Positions 24,001 to 35,698 of a DNA stretch of 64,000 bases are shown here, one piece after another. Source of the DNA: Macrostomum hystrix. Taxonomy: Eukaryota; Platyhelminthes; Macrostomidae. Position 1 is the stretch's first letter. Each line of letters opens with the position of its first letter. The translations under genes were made by a program, and so were the position numbers. The stretch spans positions 434,001 to 498,000 of the forward strand of contig CATNEN010000002.1 in NCBI GenBank assembly GCA_950097015.1, read 5' to 3'. Under the pieces are notes generated by a model. That model worked only from the letters and a program-made list of their open reading frames with translations. It was not told the DNA's origin and did not search any database.

Positions 24001-25652
24001 CCACTGATTCACACGCAGGTGTTTCGCCTGTTTCACTCAGGCAATATGAGAACAGCTCACAAGATGCTGAATTTGGACTGGAATCAAACGTCGACATTGA
24101 GAGGAGCTTCAGTTCACCCGCTGATTCAAAGCTTGATGGAGGAAGCTTTGACATGGAGCCGTCTCTGCACATTGACAGTCGAGAAGAAGCTCAAACAGCC
24201 CAGTCTACTTTTGATCCCGCCATTCAATTACCTGCAGAGGCGAGCGATAACTTTGAAAAGCTATTAGCAACTGAATCGCGAATCGCCTGTCATGACTTGG
24301 CTCCTCAGGATGACAGTGAAAACCTGATTTCACCATTAGGTGTTGATAAGCTTATCTCTAGGCCAGAGGATGATGTTGAATTAAGCCAGGGAGTCCAGAA
24401 AAAAGAATTAATCACGAAGATAGTCGAATCGGAGACTCGAGTGCTCGCTGTTTATCTCAGACTAGAAGCCGACATCCAAACGGCGGGTGTTGGTCCGAAG
24501 CCAGAACTGTCACAGCTAACAGAGGAGAAGATTCATGATGTTTCCGAGTCAGTGACTCCGTTGCGGTTGGCGCTGACTCAAGAAGCAGCGAAATTGGTCC
24601 ATTCTAGCTGCGATCCGGCTGAAGCCTTGCGAGTCATACCAGAAGAGGAGCTTTCTTTGGCCAGCCAAGGAGAGTCGGCCACATTATCTCCTTTATCGCC
24701 AGATGCGGAAGAATGCATGCAGGGAAAGGATTCCAATCCAGAAACTGTCAGCGATATTGAAAATGAAGATTCAATCGGCAACTTCACGCCGCGCAGTGAC
24801 GACCTTTCAATGTCGTTTCCCTTGCCAAAGAAGTCAGCCAATATGCCTCAGCAAAGACGATCGAATGCAGATCAGAGTCTATCGTCTCCCCAGTTTGATG
24901 ATTCTTCTCTTATGTCTCTGGGATCAATGTCCATGGACATTGTGTACACATCAGATTATCCTGAGCCTGAGCTCAAGCTTAGAACTGATGGCCTGTCTCC
25001 TATTCTCGATGACAGAATCTCTTACGACGAAAGCAGCCTGGCTAGTCCATGTCGTGAAAATACGCTGGTTGTGGTCGACGGCAAACCTTTAACCTTCAGA
25101 GAGGCTATTGAAACTGGAGCTATTGATCCAAACAGTATCACGCTGTCATTGGACACACCTATCAAACGGAGAATCACTCTGCAAGAAGCAATCGACGACC
25201 TGCTAGTTGATCCAAACTCAGGAGTGCTTCATGTGCCTCACGGCCCAGCCTACCCGCTGTCGATGGCTGCTCAGCTTGGTTACCTGCGTGGAGTCGACCC
25301 TGCAGACCTGGTCGCCTCAGCAACCCGCGCCTCACTCGAAAACGTCAGCAGCAATGACCATCTAGTCAGCCGACCCGAAGCACCTTCGTCCACCAGGACT
25401 TCAGTCGCCGTTGAAGAACCACTCAGCATCGATATTGAGTGCCTGAATCAACTCGCGGACCCTGAGTCACTCACACCTGAGGTGACCGACCGAGCTAGCA
25501 ACCTGTCCCCTCCCATGATCCCATCCCATCGTCCAAACCTTCACCATAACGACCTGCTGGTTCTCGCTGAAGCGAGCAGCGAAAACCAAAACAACGCTGA
25601 CAGCGACAGCATCGACAAAGAATCTGTGTCGCCGCAGTCTGAAGACACAGTG
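18075..25652 (+). CDS. Spectraplakin giant exon: acidic disordered region with recurring motifs, ending in plakin repeats
   Basis: About 2526 codons, phase 0 both ends (donor ACAGTG|GTATGC). Most of it is Ser/Glu/Asp/Gln-rich and predicted disordered. Within it, a hydrophobic 12-residue motif (VDTEFHVLAVQL and variants) recurs at least seven times. A second motif (SLSIELDEP and variants) recurs about seven times, and two paired blocks (RSVSETEQVANIDR; LRSTASQF) occur twice each. Near the end (25055-25300) true plakin repeats return: LTFREAIETGAIDPNSITL, ITLQEAIDDLLVDPNSGVLH and YPLSMAAQLGYLRGVDP. These place the whole exon inside the plakin-repeat domain rather than after it. No enzyme or known globular domain is visible. 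Confidence 0.83.
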
Positions 25653-26592
25653 GTATGCATTTTTCGTAGCTTTAAAGCAAGAGCGAGCCAGTTGTTTATG
25701 CAGTTTTCTTTTAAATCCTACGTGTGCTTTGATTGTTGTATTGGCGAATCTATGCCAATTTTTGTTGTTTAGCTCTCTTTTTTGCAGCTCTGATTCCGAC
25801 ACTATCGTAGTAGTTTTCTTCCTCAGTTTAATTTTCTTGCAGCACAATACCATTTCGCTTGCTCAATTTCCTATTGGTTTCGGCTGTTTGTTGTGTGGGT
25901 ATCTGAACTACCGACAACTGAGTTGCCAATTCTGAGCATTTAGATAGCACTTTTAGATTGTTTTAATGAGAGTTTCTGAATTAATAGCTTCTTGATTATT
26001 GAAATTTTAGTTAGAGCAATAGGTAAAATGAGGGAAATATATGAATTACTTAGTTAAAAATCCTCAATAGTAATTGACGATTTGTAAATAAATAGTAAAT
26101 TATTCATTAACTGTGTAACATGACTCACCGATTCGCATTATCATTCTGATTCTTGGTCTAGTCCGTGATCATCTGGCGAGTGGACAATCTGAAAGAAGTA
26201 CGTGATCCAGAGATATAGTCAGACTGTGAAACCTGTTGGTTGTTGTTTCCTTTAAATTTTATAGCTATCAGGTTAGTTGAAAGCCTAGGCCTTGGTTTGT
26301 GGTGTCTGTTGTCGCTGAGTTTACAATTTCTTGTTGTCCTAGATTTTCTGTATCTTTGCGGCGCGATGGTTGCATTCCTATTATACGAGCTATTATAGCA
26401 AAAAATGGCTGCAGAAAATTTGCGCTTTAAATGCTTCATGTTTGACTTTTTTATTGGCTCGAGCTTATTTCTATCGATTTTTGCCTTTTAGCTTTAGAAA
26501 GCTACTAATATGAGCGTCCATACCGGTTAATTTCATGTCTGGCAGATTTTAAGCATAATTTAATAAACCAATCATTACAATCGACCTCCTAG
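25653..26592 (+). other. Intron
   Basis: 940 bp, AT-rich, separating the plakin-repeat part from the spectrin rod. No recognisable repeat. The open frame at 25729-25935 is unsupported. Confidence 0.6.
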
Positions 26593-26739
26593 ATTGACGC
26601 CAAGAAGATGGCCGAAGACCTGCTGAAAGATCTGGAAAAGGAGCTGCAATCGCTCGCAAGCATTGAGGAGTGGCTCCTGACGCAAGGACCCGCTAACCTG
26701 GACGAGCAAAATGACATGAAGCTACTAGAGGGACACCAG
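26593..26739 (+). CDS. Spectraplakin exon: start of spectrin rod
   Basis: 49 codons, phase 0 both ends (CTCCTAG|ATTGAC ... CACCAG|GTAATG). The sequence LLKDLEKELQSLASIEEWLL is the first helix of a spectrin repeat, with the conserved Trp. Confidence 0.8.
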
Positions 26740-26842
26740 GTAATGCCCCTGCGATTCAATCCCGACAAGATTTATCTTATTGTTTCTTAAAATTCGATAA
26801 AAAATGTAAGTTTTTATCTCCGACTAACATTAAACATAACAG

Positions 26843-27088
26843 GACATCAACAACGAACTCCTGGCGCGTCAGTCGCCACTGCTCACTCTGTATTATCAGA
26901 CTGAAAATCTGGTGCAAAAGTGTCCGGAGAGTCTGACGACCGACCAGAAGGAGCTGCTGTCCGGCCAGACCACCACTTCCCGCAGCAAACTGGAGCAGCT
27001 GAGGCGAGAGGCAGACTCGCGAATTCGCCAGCTCACGTCCGTGCAGGACTCACTGGAGCACTTCAACGACCGGCTGCAGACTGCTCAG
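26843..27088 (+). CDS. Spectraplakin exon: spectrin repeat
   Basis: 82 codons, phase 0 both ends (ATAACAG|GACATC ... GCTCAG|GTGAGT). Helices LLTLYYQTENLVQKC and LEQLRREADSRIRQL complete the first rod repeat. Confidence 0.8.
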
Positions 27089-27110
27089 GTGAGTTATTTC
27101 AAGCGAATTT

Positions 27111-27244
27111 ATCCTGATTTTGCTGCTTTATGTATCGATAAGTACAATACACCTGTACTTTTATTACACCCGAACAGACCTGGCAGGATTGTACTTATGT
27201 ATCGACAAGTACAATACACCTGTACTTTTATTACACCCGAACAG
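27111..27244 (+). repeat. 67-bp tandem duplication creating two 3' splice sites
   Basis: Two nearly identical 67-bp units follow each other in the intron 27089-27244. Each ends in the same CACCCGAACAG|ACCTGGCAGGAT junction, with AG at 27177 and 27244. Only the second keeps the phase-0 frame into the next exon (TWQDGVERR). The unit covers the end of the intron plus the first 12 exon bases. Confidence 0.9.
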
Positions 27245-28495
27245 ACCTGGCAGGATGGAGTCGAGAGACGTCTAAACGAAATCGGCAAAGCATCACCGAA
27301 CAAGGCTGCAGCAACCGATCCGGCTGAGCTGCAAACTCTCATCAGCGAGCTCAAGGCGTGCGAAGGCGAGCTGAGCGCTCATCAGGGTGACTTAAAGGCC
27401 CTCTCAGCCGCCGGTCACAAGCTCATTCACTGCCTTCGCGCTACTGATCAAACTCAGGAAGCTTTCGCGACCGCTCGACGTCGCGAATTCATCGGTGCTT
27501 CAAACGTTTGTGAAGCCGAAATTCGCAAAGCTGGCAGTGCCGCTGGCGAGCGTCAGGAGTCCCTAGCAGTCCGTTGTCGCGACCTGCTTCAGCGGCTCAA
27601 CACCGAGGCAAACCAACGACGTGAGTTCGCCGATCTGCTGCGCCAGACGGATACGCAGTTGCGCGCCAGCGAAAACCAACTGGCTAAACTGGAAGGCCAG
27701 CAGCCCACCAGTGACATTCAGCTCAACGCTCTGGCTGAAAAAGCCCAGAACCTCAGTGCCGATCTTTTCGCTCTCGACGGCTGCGTAGAAAAGTTGCGCG
27801 CCGCTTGCACTGCATTCGAACCTAAGTCTGGAGACGGAGAGACGCCCGCTCAGAGTGAACAGCACCGCCTCACGGAGGAGACGGCTGCGCGCCATGAAGA
27901 TTTGAAGGGACGTTGCGCAGATCTTAGCGGCCGGCTGCAACAGCAAGCGCTTGCAGCTGGAAGCCTGCTGGACACATTGAACGGTCTGCAGAAGTGGCTT
28001 GATGGCACCAATCTTAAACTATCCGGCATGCGCGCAGTCAGTCTCCGCCCGGAGCTCCTAGATGAGCAGAGCCGGCAAGCAAAGGTGCTCGACGCCGATC
28101 TGCAGTGTCGACGCGCTTCGCTTGATCAGGCTAGCGAAAGCCTCGCCGCAATGTCCGAAACCGATCCAACCCACAAGCAGGCAGACGCAAAGCTGCGATC
28201 CTGCGCCGCGCTGTTTGAGAGTGTTCGCGCACAAATCGATGCTAGACGTGCCAACATCGATGAGGTGCGCTCCAAGGTGAGTGCCTTCAAAGGCGCCGCT
28301 GGAGCAGCCCAGGTGTGGCTCAGCAATCAGCTTGAAGCTTTGGCTGCGCGCTCATTCGCCAAACTGGACGACGAGCGGCTGGAGGAGCGGCTGAATGAGA
28401 TTGGCCAGATGCGAGACGAGTTCGAAGCTGGACGATTGGCTGAGGTTAAGTCGCTTAGGGCCAGCTTGCAACTCCTGCAGCATTGTTCCGAACAG
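27245..28495 (+). CDS. Spectraplakin exon: spectrin repeats
   Basis: 417 codons, phase 0 both ends (donor GAACAG|GTACTG). It holds about four spectrin repeats: LRQTDTQLRASENQLAKLEG, LNGLQKWLDGTNLKLSGM and AAQVWLSNQLEALAARS. The preceding intron has no stop in this frame and is 156 bp (52 codons), so its retention would not break the protein. Confidence 0.85.
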
Positions 28496-28558
28496 GTACT
28501 GATCGGTTACATTTGATGTGTTTGAGCTTTTCTATAACTCACGTTTTCTATCTTTCAG

Positions 28559-28928
28559 AACTATCCCACTGAAACTTGGCAAGAGCTAGAGCGTCTTTGG
28601 CAAGAGCTGAACAACGCCCTTGACGCACGTCGCAAGGATCTACTGTCGCGTCAGGCTCACGGCCACGACTACAACAAGGTGAAGAAGGAGGCTCTTGATT
28701 GGCTGGTGAGGGCTGAGGGCCGGCTGCGCATGATGGACTCGGTGTGCCTTGAAGAGGCCGGACTAACCAAGCAGGAGGCTGAGACTCGGCAGCTGGTAGG
28801 CGAGCGCGATGAGTTTCAGACAGCCATGGAGCGCTTCGTGGATCTTGGCCACGCATACGACGCTCTGGTTCAGGGCGCCTCAACGGCATCGACGCCTGAC
28901 TTGGCGAGGGGCAGTCCAAGGCGACCGC
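28559..28928 (+). CDS. Spectraplakin exon: spectrin repeat
   Basis: Starts TTTCAG|AACTAT (phase 0) and ends GACCGC|GTAAGT (phase 1). The sequence WQELERLWQELNNALDARRK and ALDWLVRAEGRLRMMDSV are typical spectrin helices. A Ser/Thr-rich end (VQGASTASTPDLARGSPRRP) begins a linker that continues into the next small exon. Confidence 0.82.
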
Positions 28929-29217
28929 GTAAGTTTTCATGATTTCTGACTTTGTTTTTTTATGCAGCGATAACTTTCCGGATTTTTTATAATATTCAAT
29001 AAAATGATTGGGCGTTTTCACCTTCGTCCTAACCGATGATCACTCACAGTAAGAGAATATAATTCAAACGTATTACTGATTAAAGAAGTCCTGAAGTTTA
29101 TTTAATATAAATCCTAATAAAACTTTGAGTATATTTCTCACTATCCAATCTATGCCTGAGTGCAAGTGGAGTATCTGATCTGTTTCGCAATAAAAAATGA
29201 TTTTGTTATAAATTCAG

Positions 29218-29316
29218 GCGTACTTAGACAGCCACAGTTGCGATCACCGCTCAGTCCGCTATCGAGCTCGGAATCCAGCGGTGTCTGTAGCGTTGATCCC
29301 ACAAACTACCTGCAAG
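29218..29316 (+). CDS. Spectraplakin small exon: Ser/Pro linker
   Basis: 99 nt, phase 1 to phase 1 (AATTCAG|GCGTAC ... CTGCAAG|GTAAAG). It codes VLRQPQLRSPLSPLSSSESS and a short tail, a disordered linker between spectrin repeats. Symmetric phase means it can be skipped without a frameshift, so it may be alternative. The 288-bp intron before it and the 408-bp intron after it (29317-29724) hold nothing recognisable. Confidence 0.65.
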
Positions 29317-29724
29317 GTAAAGTAATCTATTAAAACAAAGGCCACTGAAGCTGTGGTATCAGGGAAATATTAATTTCCTCGAACTGGTGTTGTCATATTG
29401 TGATAATTATAATTCTTATAATTATGTTTTATTTTTTTGTCTATCAATTTCCTTTCGGTATTATCATTTGTAGCTTTCAATGTGATGGATCTCATCAATG
29501 AAAGAGTTTTTCAATCGATATAGATTTTTTCTCAAATAAAAACTTTTTGGAATGTAGTTTTCGTTGTAGTCACTCATCATGTTTAACTTCTGCACCTTAT
29601 GAAATTATTTTACTTTTACATATACCAATGCTCTAATTTAGTTTCTCGAACGCTGAAGGTGCAAATGGAAGTTCCTTAAGGCTTTGAATAACCAAAGCTT
29701 TGTCTTCTGCATTTTCACCTCCAG

Positions 29725-30116
29725 AATTGTCAGACATCGCCCAGGAGCTGGAAGACTTCCAAACTCGTTTTTCTGTGCTAGGCGAGAAACTTGTCGACCG
29801 CCTGGCAAGCATTGAGGACACCAGAGACCGTCTGAGCCGCTACCGCACCGCTCACGCTGAGGTCACCCGCCAACTTGACGGCCTATCAGCTGAGTCCGCT
29901 ACCCTGCTGAAGACCTCGCCAGGCAACGAGTCCGAGGCTGCTGAACAGCTGCGAGCTGTGGCTGACTTCCACAGATCACTCGAGGCACTGGAGCCGCGCC
30001 TCGACGGTGTGCGCTCGATGGCCGAGGCGCTGCTGAAGAATCGCGACTTGGCGGCTGGGGCTGCAGAATTGCGAGACTCTGTCAAGCAGCTTGAAAGGCG
30101 ACTATCAGATTTGAAG
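29725..30116 (+). CDS. Spectraplakin exon: spectrin repeat
   Basis: Phase 1 in (CTCCAG|AATTG), phase 0 out (TTGAAG|GTGCAA). Helices ELSDIAQELEDFQTRFSVLG and LRDSVKQLERRLSDLK. It is followed by a 72-bp intron (30117-30188) with no stop in frame, coding a hydrophobic stretch if retained. Confidence 0.82.
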
Positions 30117-30188
30117 GTGCAAAAATTAATTTTTATTTTCATTTTCCATATCATGCTTTACTATGAGCTACTTGTCTTACCATTCCAG

Positions 30189-30959
30189 GACTTGTCACTC
30201 AACCGACAAGCCAGCCTGCGCACCCTCGGCCAGCAGCTCGATGAGTTCGCTCGTGACGAGCGCGCCTTGGCCAAATGGCTGGGCCAGAAGGCCAAGCTGG
30301 TGAGCGTGCTCGGCCCCCTGGTCACCACGCCGGGTCTGGCCGCGTCCCAGTTGCAGCAGGTTGGCGTTCTGCAAGAGGAGCTGGAGTCCAAGCTACCAGC
30401 TGTGGAGCAGTTGCGGGCCGTGTGCGACTCTCTGCTCCAAAGACTGCCGGAGCACAGCGCTTCCGCTGGCGACATTCGGGCCGCCATGACCGCCGCTGAA
30501 GCTGGCGTCGACGATCTCAAACGCCGACTGGAGGAGAGAGAATTGGCACTCAACCAGCTCAGCGGACCGACCTCCGAGTTCTACGAGTTGGTCAACAGTC
30601 TGAGCGATCGTCTGGCCCAAGCGGAGTCACCCGACGAGAACGCCATTACAGACGACGACATAGCAGCTCAACTGCCCGGACTTCGCTCGGATCTTGATCG
30701 CGCTGGCGAGCTGTGCAAGCAATTGTGCGATGCCGCCGGCGACCCGTCAGTTCAGTTTGATCTAAAAAACAAAGTGGCCAGTCTCGAGCGCCGTCTGAGA
30801 GATTTAAAAGCGAAGCTGGACGACACCGAGCAGCGAAAACTTCTGGCCGGCCAGGGCGAAGCGATGGCGGCTCAGCGCGCCAAGCGACTGAAGCTGTGGG
30901 CCGATGACGCTCGAGCGAAGTTGGAGTCAGAGCGACTTGCTGAGCCGGATGAGGCGCAG
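30189..30959 (+). CDS. Spectraplakin exon: spectrin repeats
   Basis: 257 codons, phase 0 both ends (CATTCCAG|GACTTG ... GCGCAG|GTGAGA). It carries about two and a half spectrin repeats (ERALAKWLGQKAKLVSVLG, RRLEERELALNQLSGP, AKRLKLWADDARAKLESE). Confidence 0.85.
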
Positions 30960-31060
30960 GTGAGAAGGGACTCCGTCGTTGTAAGATTCTAATTGCTCTT
31001 AATTTTTGTTCCTGACATGTGTATGTGACAATTCATTACCGCTGTTTCTCAAATGCACAG

Positions 31061-31378
31061 ATCGCTGCCCAGTCAAAGTCTGCTGCTAAGCTGGCGGGCG
31101 ACGTGAACTGGCACGAGGCAGAGCTGCGCGACCTGGCCGCACAGGAGGCGGCGTCTGACAAGGATTCGCCGCTGCGGCCGGCCGTGCAAGCCGCTCGTGA
31201 GAGTCTGGCAGCACTCGAGACAGCTCTGGATGCGAAGCGCAACCAGCTGTCCCGCCTGGCTGATCTGGTGGCAAAGTGCGCCGACAAGTCCAAGCGGCTG
31301 CGTGCCTGGCTGCAGTTGGAAGAAATGAAGCTCGGTGCCAAGGAGGCCATCGACCTTAGCGAGATCACTGATGATCAG
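31061..31378 (+). CDS. Spectraplakin exon: spectrin repeat
   Basis: 106 codons, phase 0 both ends (TGCACAG|ATCGCT ... GATCAG|GTTAGT). It contains VNWHEAELRDLAAQEAASDK and the conserved-Trp helix SKRLRAWLQLEEMKLGAKEA. Confidence 0.83.
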
Positions 31379-31491
31379 GTTAGTAGTAAAATAATCGAGT
31401 AAACGTAAAAACTCTGAGTTCTGCTTTTGTCTTGCTTCACTACTTTCAGCTGAATGTATTTATTACTCGTCTATCTCTCAAAAATTTGCAG

Positions 31492-32871
31492 ACCGCAAGC
31501 CGCCATGCTATGGACACCCGCCAGCTGCTAGCTGAACTCGACCGCAAGCAGCTAGACATTCACGAACTCGTCGACTTAGTTGCCGACCTCACATCCGCAG
31601 CTGCCGCAGCTTCCACGTCTGAACCGGTAGCTCAGCGGGCTGAAGCTACTGACCTCGCTGGTAGAGTCGCTGACGGCAGAGTTAAAGCTACCGACTTGGC
31701 TGAAAGGTTTGAAGCATTGGCTGCGAGACTTCGATCAAACCAGCAGCAACAGCAGCAGCCAAGTGGTGTATCATCAGTTGCGCCAACGCCAACAAATGCA
31801 GCAGCCGACATCCCCACAACAACTGGCATTCCGGAAGAGCTGCGCACGCGAGCGAGCCAGCTGACTGCAGAGCTAGAGAACGCTGAGGCAGGCCTTGATG
31901 GCATGCCTGGAGCTTCTCTAGACGCCGACACCCTGCGCGACCAGTTGGATGATGCCAGGGCAATCGGAAACCGCCTGGCGGGCCTAGACTCCGAACTGGA
32001 AGCTTTGGCAGAAGCGGCGGCAGCTGCTGGGGGACCAGCAGGTGACAAAATTGCGCAGCGACTTGGGCGACTCGCGGAGCGAGCGAAACGAGCCGGTAGA
32101 CGAGCTGGCGATCGTCAGCAGGAGTTGCAGCAACGTTTGGATAATTTGGACGCTTTCGCCACGCGACTAGCCGAATTGCTGTCTACTGCCGAAGCTGCGG
32201 CTGGCGAGTTAAGTGCAACTCCGGACTCTCAACTGGGCGAATTCCGTCGCGGCCGAATGGGCGCTCTCGAACGCGAAGCTGAAGCGACCTCAGCGGAGGG
32301 TCGCGCACTGCTCCGCTCAGCGCCTCCTTCTCTCTCAGCGGCGCGTCTTAACGGCGAAATCGAAGCCGCACAGGCAGCGGTTCGACAACTCCAGGCGGAG
32401 CTTGAGAGGCGCTCGCGCGAGGCGGACGCCCAGGCGGCGGTTGCCGGGCGACTGGAGGATGCTCTCAGCGCCTGGCGCGAGTGGCTCGCCGAGGCCGAGG
32501 CGACCCAGCGCGCGGCAGAGGAGCCTTCATGCGACGCTGATCGCGCAGCTCAGCAGATGGAGAATCAAGCGGCCTTCCTAGCAACTCTGGCTGAGCGAGA
32601 TCCACTTCTCGCTGATCTAGAGCGCTCTATGGCGACGGATCCCCGCTCAGCTGCGGAAACTGCCGGCCTCAGAAAACGCTTCGACGCGTTGAAAGCGGCT
32701 GCTCTGGACCGTCGAGAGAAGCTCCGGCGAGCGCAGGAGGCGGCAGCCGAGTTCCGGTCGAGGCTGGACCCGCTGCTGGCTGCCATGGATGCCTGCAAGA
32801 AGCGAGTGGCAGCACTTGGCGGCGGATCCACGGACCCGGAAGGCACCAGCAAGCAGATTGAAGAGCACAAA
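31492..32871 (+). CDS. Spectraplakin exon: spectrin repeats
   Basis: 460 codons, phase 0 both ends (TTTGCAG|ACCGCA ... CACAAA|GTGAGT). Several Ala/Arg/Glu-rich spectrin repeats, including LEDALSAWREWLAEAEATQR. A Gln/Ser/Pro/Thr insert near 31740-31830 loops out of a repeat (QQQQQPSGVSSVAPTPT). Confidence 0.85.
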
Positions 32872-33215
32872 GTGAGTCCACCGTTGATGTTCTAACTTTA
32901 AGGATCTCCTGCCTATTTTTTGCCAACTTGAGCATTTAGCTTTCGTTTTTAGAAGGTATGACGAAAGTCCAAGCAAATATTTTAATTTTTGTTTCTTTTA
33001 ATGTCAAAAAATTTAAAACACTCTCCATCTACTAGTCAACACTACTCAATGCATGATATAAATTAGTGCAGAGAACAAACCAGATAAAATTGCATGCTTA
33101 ATTTTAAATGTTATGCATCCTTTTCTGTCCAAACTATGATTGGTCAGGGATTTTACTTTGGTGACGGATTCCATTAACAATGCACCCAATTCCGATGTAA
33201 TCAATGAAACACCAG
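32872..33215 (+). other. Intron
   Basis: 344 bp, AT-rich; nothing recognised. Confidence 0.6.
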
Positions 33216-33542
33216 GCTATAGTTGGCAGTCTGTCAGAGCTGCAGCCCCAGCTGCGTAAGGCTGACTTGGCAGGCAAGCAGCTCGCCGATCTCGTTGGCC
33301 AGCACGACGGTCAAGCCGTGCTGCAGGAGCTCTCGGACGCAGAGCAGCAATTGAACGGACTTCGCGCTGCGGTGCAAGACAAAATGGAAGCCCTGTACCA
33401 GGCAGCCGATGCTCTGAGAAACTTTATCGAGCTGAGCAACAATCTGTCCGAGTGGCTGTGCCTGGCAGACAGTCAGCTGGAGTCAGCATTCCTGCAGTTG
33501 AACTCGGTCGCGGAGGACCGAGCAACGGTGGCCGGTCTTAGG
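33216..33542 (+). CDS. Spectraplakin exon: spectrin repeat
   Basis: 109 codons, phase 0 both ends (ACACCAG|GCTATA ... CTTAGG|GTAAAG). It contains the LVGQHDG loop and IELSNNLSEWLCLADSQLES, a canonical Trp-containing helix. Confidence 0.83.
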
Positions 33543-33944
33543 GTAAAGTCAGGCTCAGGATTGCCTCAACGCAGCTTAGCACGGCAGTTGCACCATAATT
33601 CTGTGCTCTAACGCCATCGCTTTTTAAATCCGCGCTTTTTTTAACATTAAAAGATACTGCTATCTATTCTAATCAAATCTCGTATTTTTACCGATTATCA
33701 ACATCTTACGTGTTTTTATATTTTTTAACTTGCTTAATTTTTACTCGTATGACCTAACTGATTGAATATTTAGAGTATCGAATAACAAGCTAACAGGTAG
33801 AAATCAAAATAAGATTATTTAACGTGCTAAACATTTTTGTTTGTTTCAGCTGATTAATTGCGCAGTATAGAGATTTTATTGCATTATTGTTTCGATGACC
33901 TAATTAAACTAATCGTGGCTAAACCACCTGTCCATTGAATACAG
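33543..33944 (+). other. Intron
   Basis: 402 bp, strongly AT-rich; nothing recognised. Confidence 0.6.
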
Positions 33945-34955
33945 CAACTGGCAGAGGAACTGGCACAGCGGCAGCTGGATATCAGCCAGCTGCAACAGGA
34001 CGCCGACGCTCTGGCCCAGTCCACCGGCAGCGGACCGGAGGAGTCGCTGGCCCTTCAGCAGCGCGTAGCGGCGGTAGCTGAATACTATCAGCAGCTCAAA
34101 CAGAAGGCCGACGCAAAGCTCGACCTACTTGAGGCTGCTCTGGATCCGGCCGAACGATTGACGACTGCGCATGCTCAGCTGGACTCGGCGCTGTCACCGC
34201 TGGAGGCCGATCTTCGCGCTCGACGTGCTCCCGCCTCGGGCCGACTTGAACGCCTCGCGCCTCTAGCCGAAGCTGTCCAGCGTCAGGGCGACGAGCTGGC
34301 TTCAATCCTTGGTGGCGTTGGCGGAGTGACCGAAATTGAAGATGAAGGTGACGGTGCCAGCCGTCAGGCGGAGCTGGTTGAACGCCTGGTCGAGCGCGAC
34401 ATGACCCGAGTTCGCCACGCCATGCAGGGCGCCGGTCTGGCAGCGCAAGCATCTACACTTGGCGATGGAGTCGGCGATGGCGATGCCAACGGAGAAGCGG
34501 CGACAGCCAATCGGTTGGAGCGTCTCGAAGATTGGATGCGAGTTCGCGAAAGAGCGCTCGCTAGCGAAGCGCCACCGACGGCGGAACCTGCTGGCCTGCG
34601 ACGCCAAGAAGCTGCTCTGGCCGCCCTTGACGCTGATCATCGTCGAACTGCGGCTGACGAGCTGGCGCCAGCGCTGCAGACGGGACGCGAGCTGTTGCTA
34701 GCCCGGCCGCCACCTCAGCACGGAGGTCGTCTGGCTGACGCGATGGAATCCGCCCGAAAGGCCGACACCGACTTGGCTCGACTTATCAGCGAGCGACGCC
34801 GTAGATTAGAGGAGGTTCGACCTCTCGGCGAGGAACTGCGCGAAGCCGCCGACCAGCTGGAGGCTTGGCTGGGCGCCAAGGAGGACGAGGTGCGAAAATT
34901 CACACCAGCCAGGTTGAATGCCGACCAGCTGCGCAGTCTGCAGGGAGACGCCAAG
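33945..34955 (+). CDS. Spectraplakin exon: spectrin repeats
   Basis: 337 codons, phase 0 both ends (AATACAG|CAACTG ... GCCAAG|GTGAGA). It starts QLAEELAQRQLDISQLQQDA and carries about three repeats, with NRLERLEDWMRVRERALAS and LREAADQLEAWLGAKEDE as Trp helices. Confidence 0.84.
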
Positions 34956-35698
34956 GTGAGATCTCGAAAATGTGTTTCATGCAATTCCTGAGAGTTCGCG
35001 ATCATTATAAATATCATTTCACATATGCTTTGCTTCCACAAACATTTTCTCAGCTATGGACTGACAACATTTTGGTAAGTGACTGGCACGGCATGAAAGC
35101 TTCGTCGAAGTCGCAATTTTTGGGGCCGGTTGCATGAATTTACGTTGAACTGTGCGATGCCTTTGCACTTTATCATCCCACTTTAATACTTTCAACGCTT
35201 CTTTACTAGGTAATTGTCTCCTATTTATATTGCCACCGGGTTAATCATTTTCCTCGTATATATTTTTCAATGTGAGTGCATATTTACTGCTTTCCTCAGT
35301 GCTCCTAGTAGCAATGTTCAGTCAAGTAGTGCTTATATTTATGCCACTGATTTCTATAAGCTGTTACTCAAAGCTTTATTGAGGGTCGCATTTAAGTGCC
35401 ATAAAGCACTACGTGACGATTAAAAAACTATTTGAATAGTTATTTGAAGAACATTTACGATAGGTCCATTTCAATTCCGATTTTTATTCATGCTTAATAA
35501 CTGTTTTATCATTACTTTAGTACTGCAACGTCACATTTCACACCTTTGTCACCAACAACCAATGCACCACATATATGCATGAGGTTTAAATTCTTCTTAA
35601 AGTACTAATGCTGTGCTTCTTAACAGTTTATTGGAATGAGTTGGTGCACACTGAGGCTTGAGATTCAAAACTTGACTGATTGAATTCAATTCTATCAG
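34956..35698 (+). other. Intron
   Basis: 743 bp, AT-rich; no repeat or exon recognised. Confidence 0.6.
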
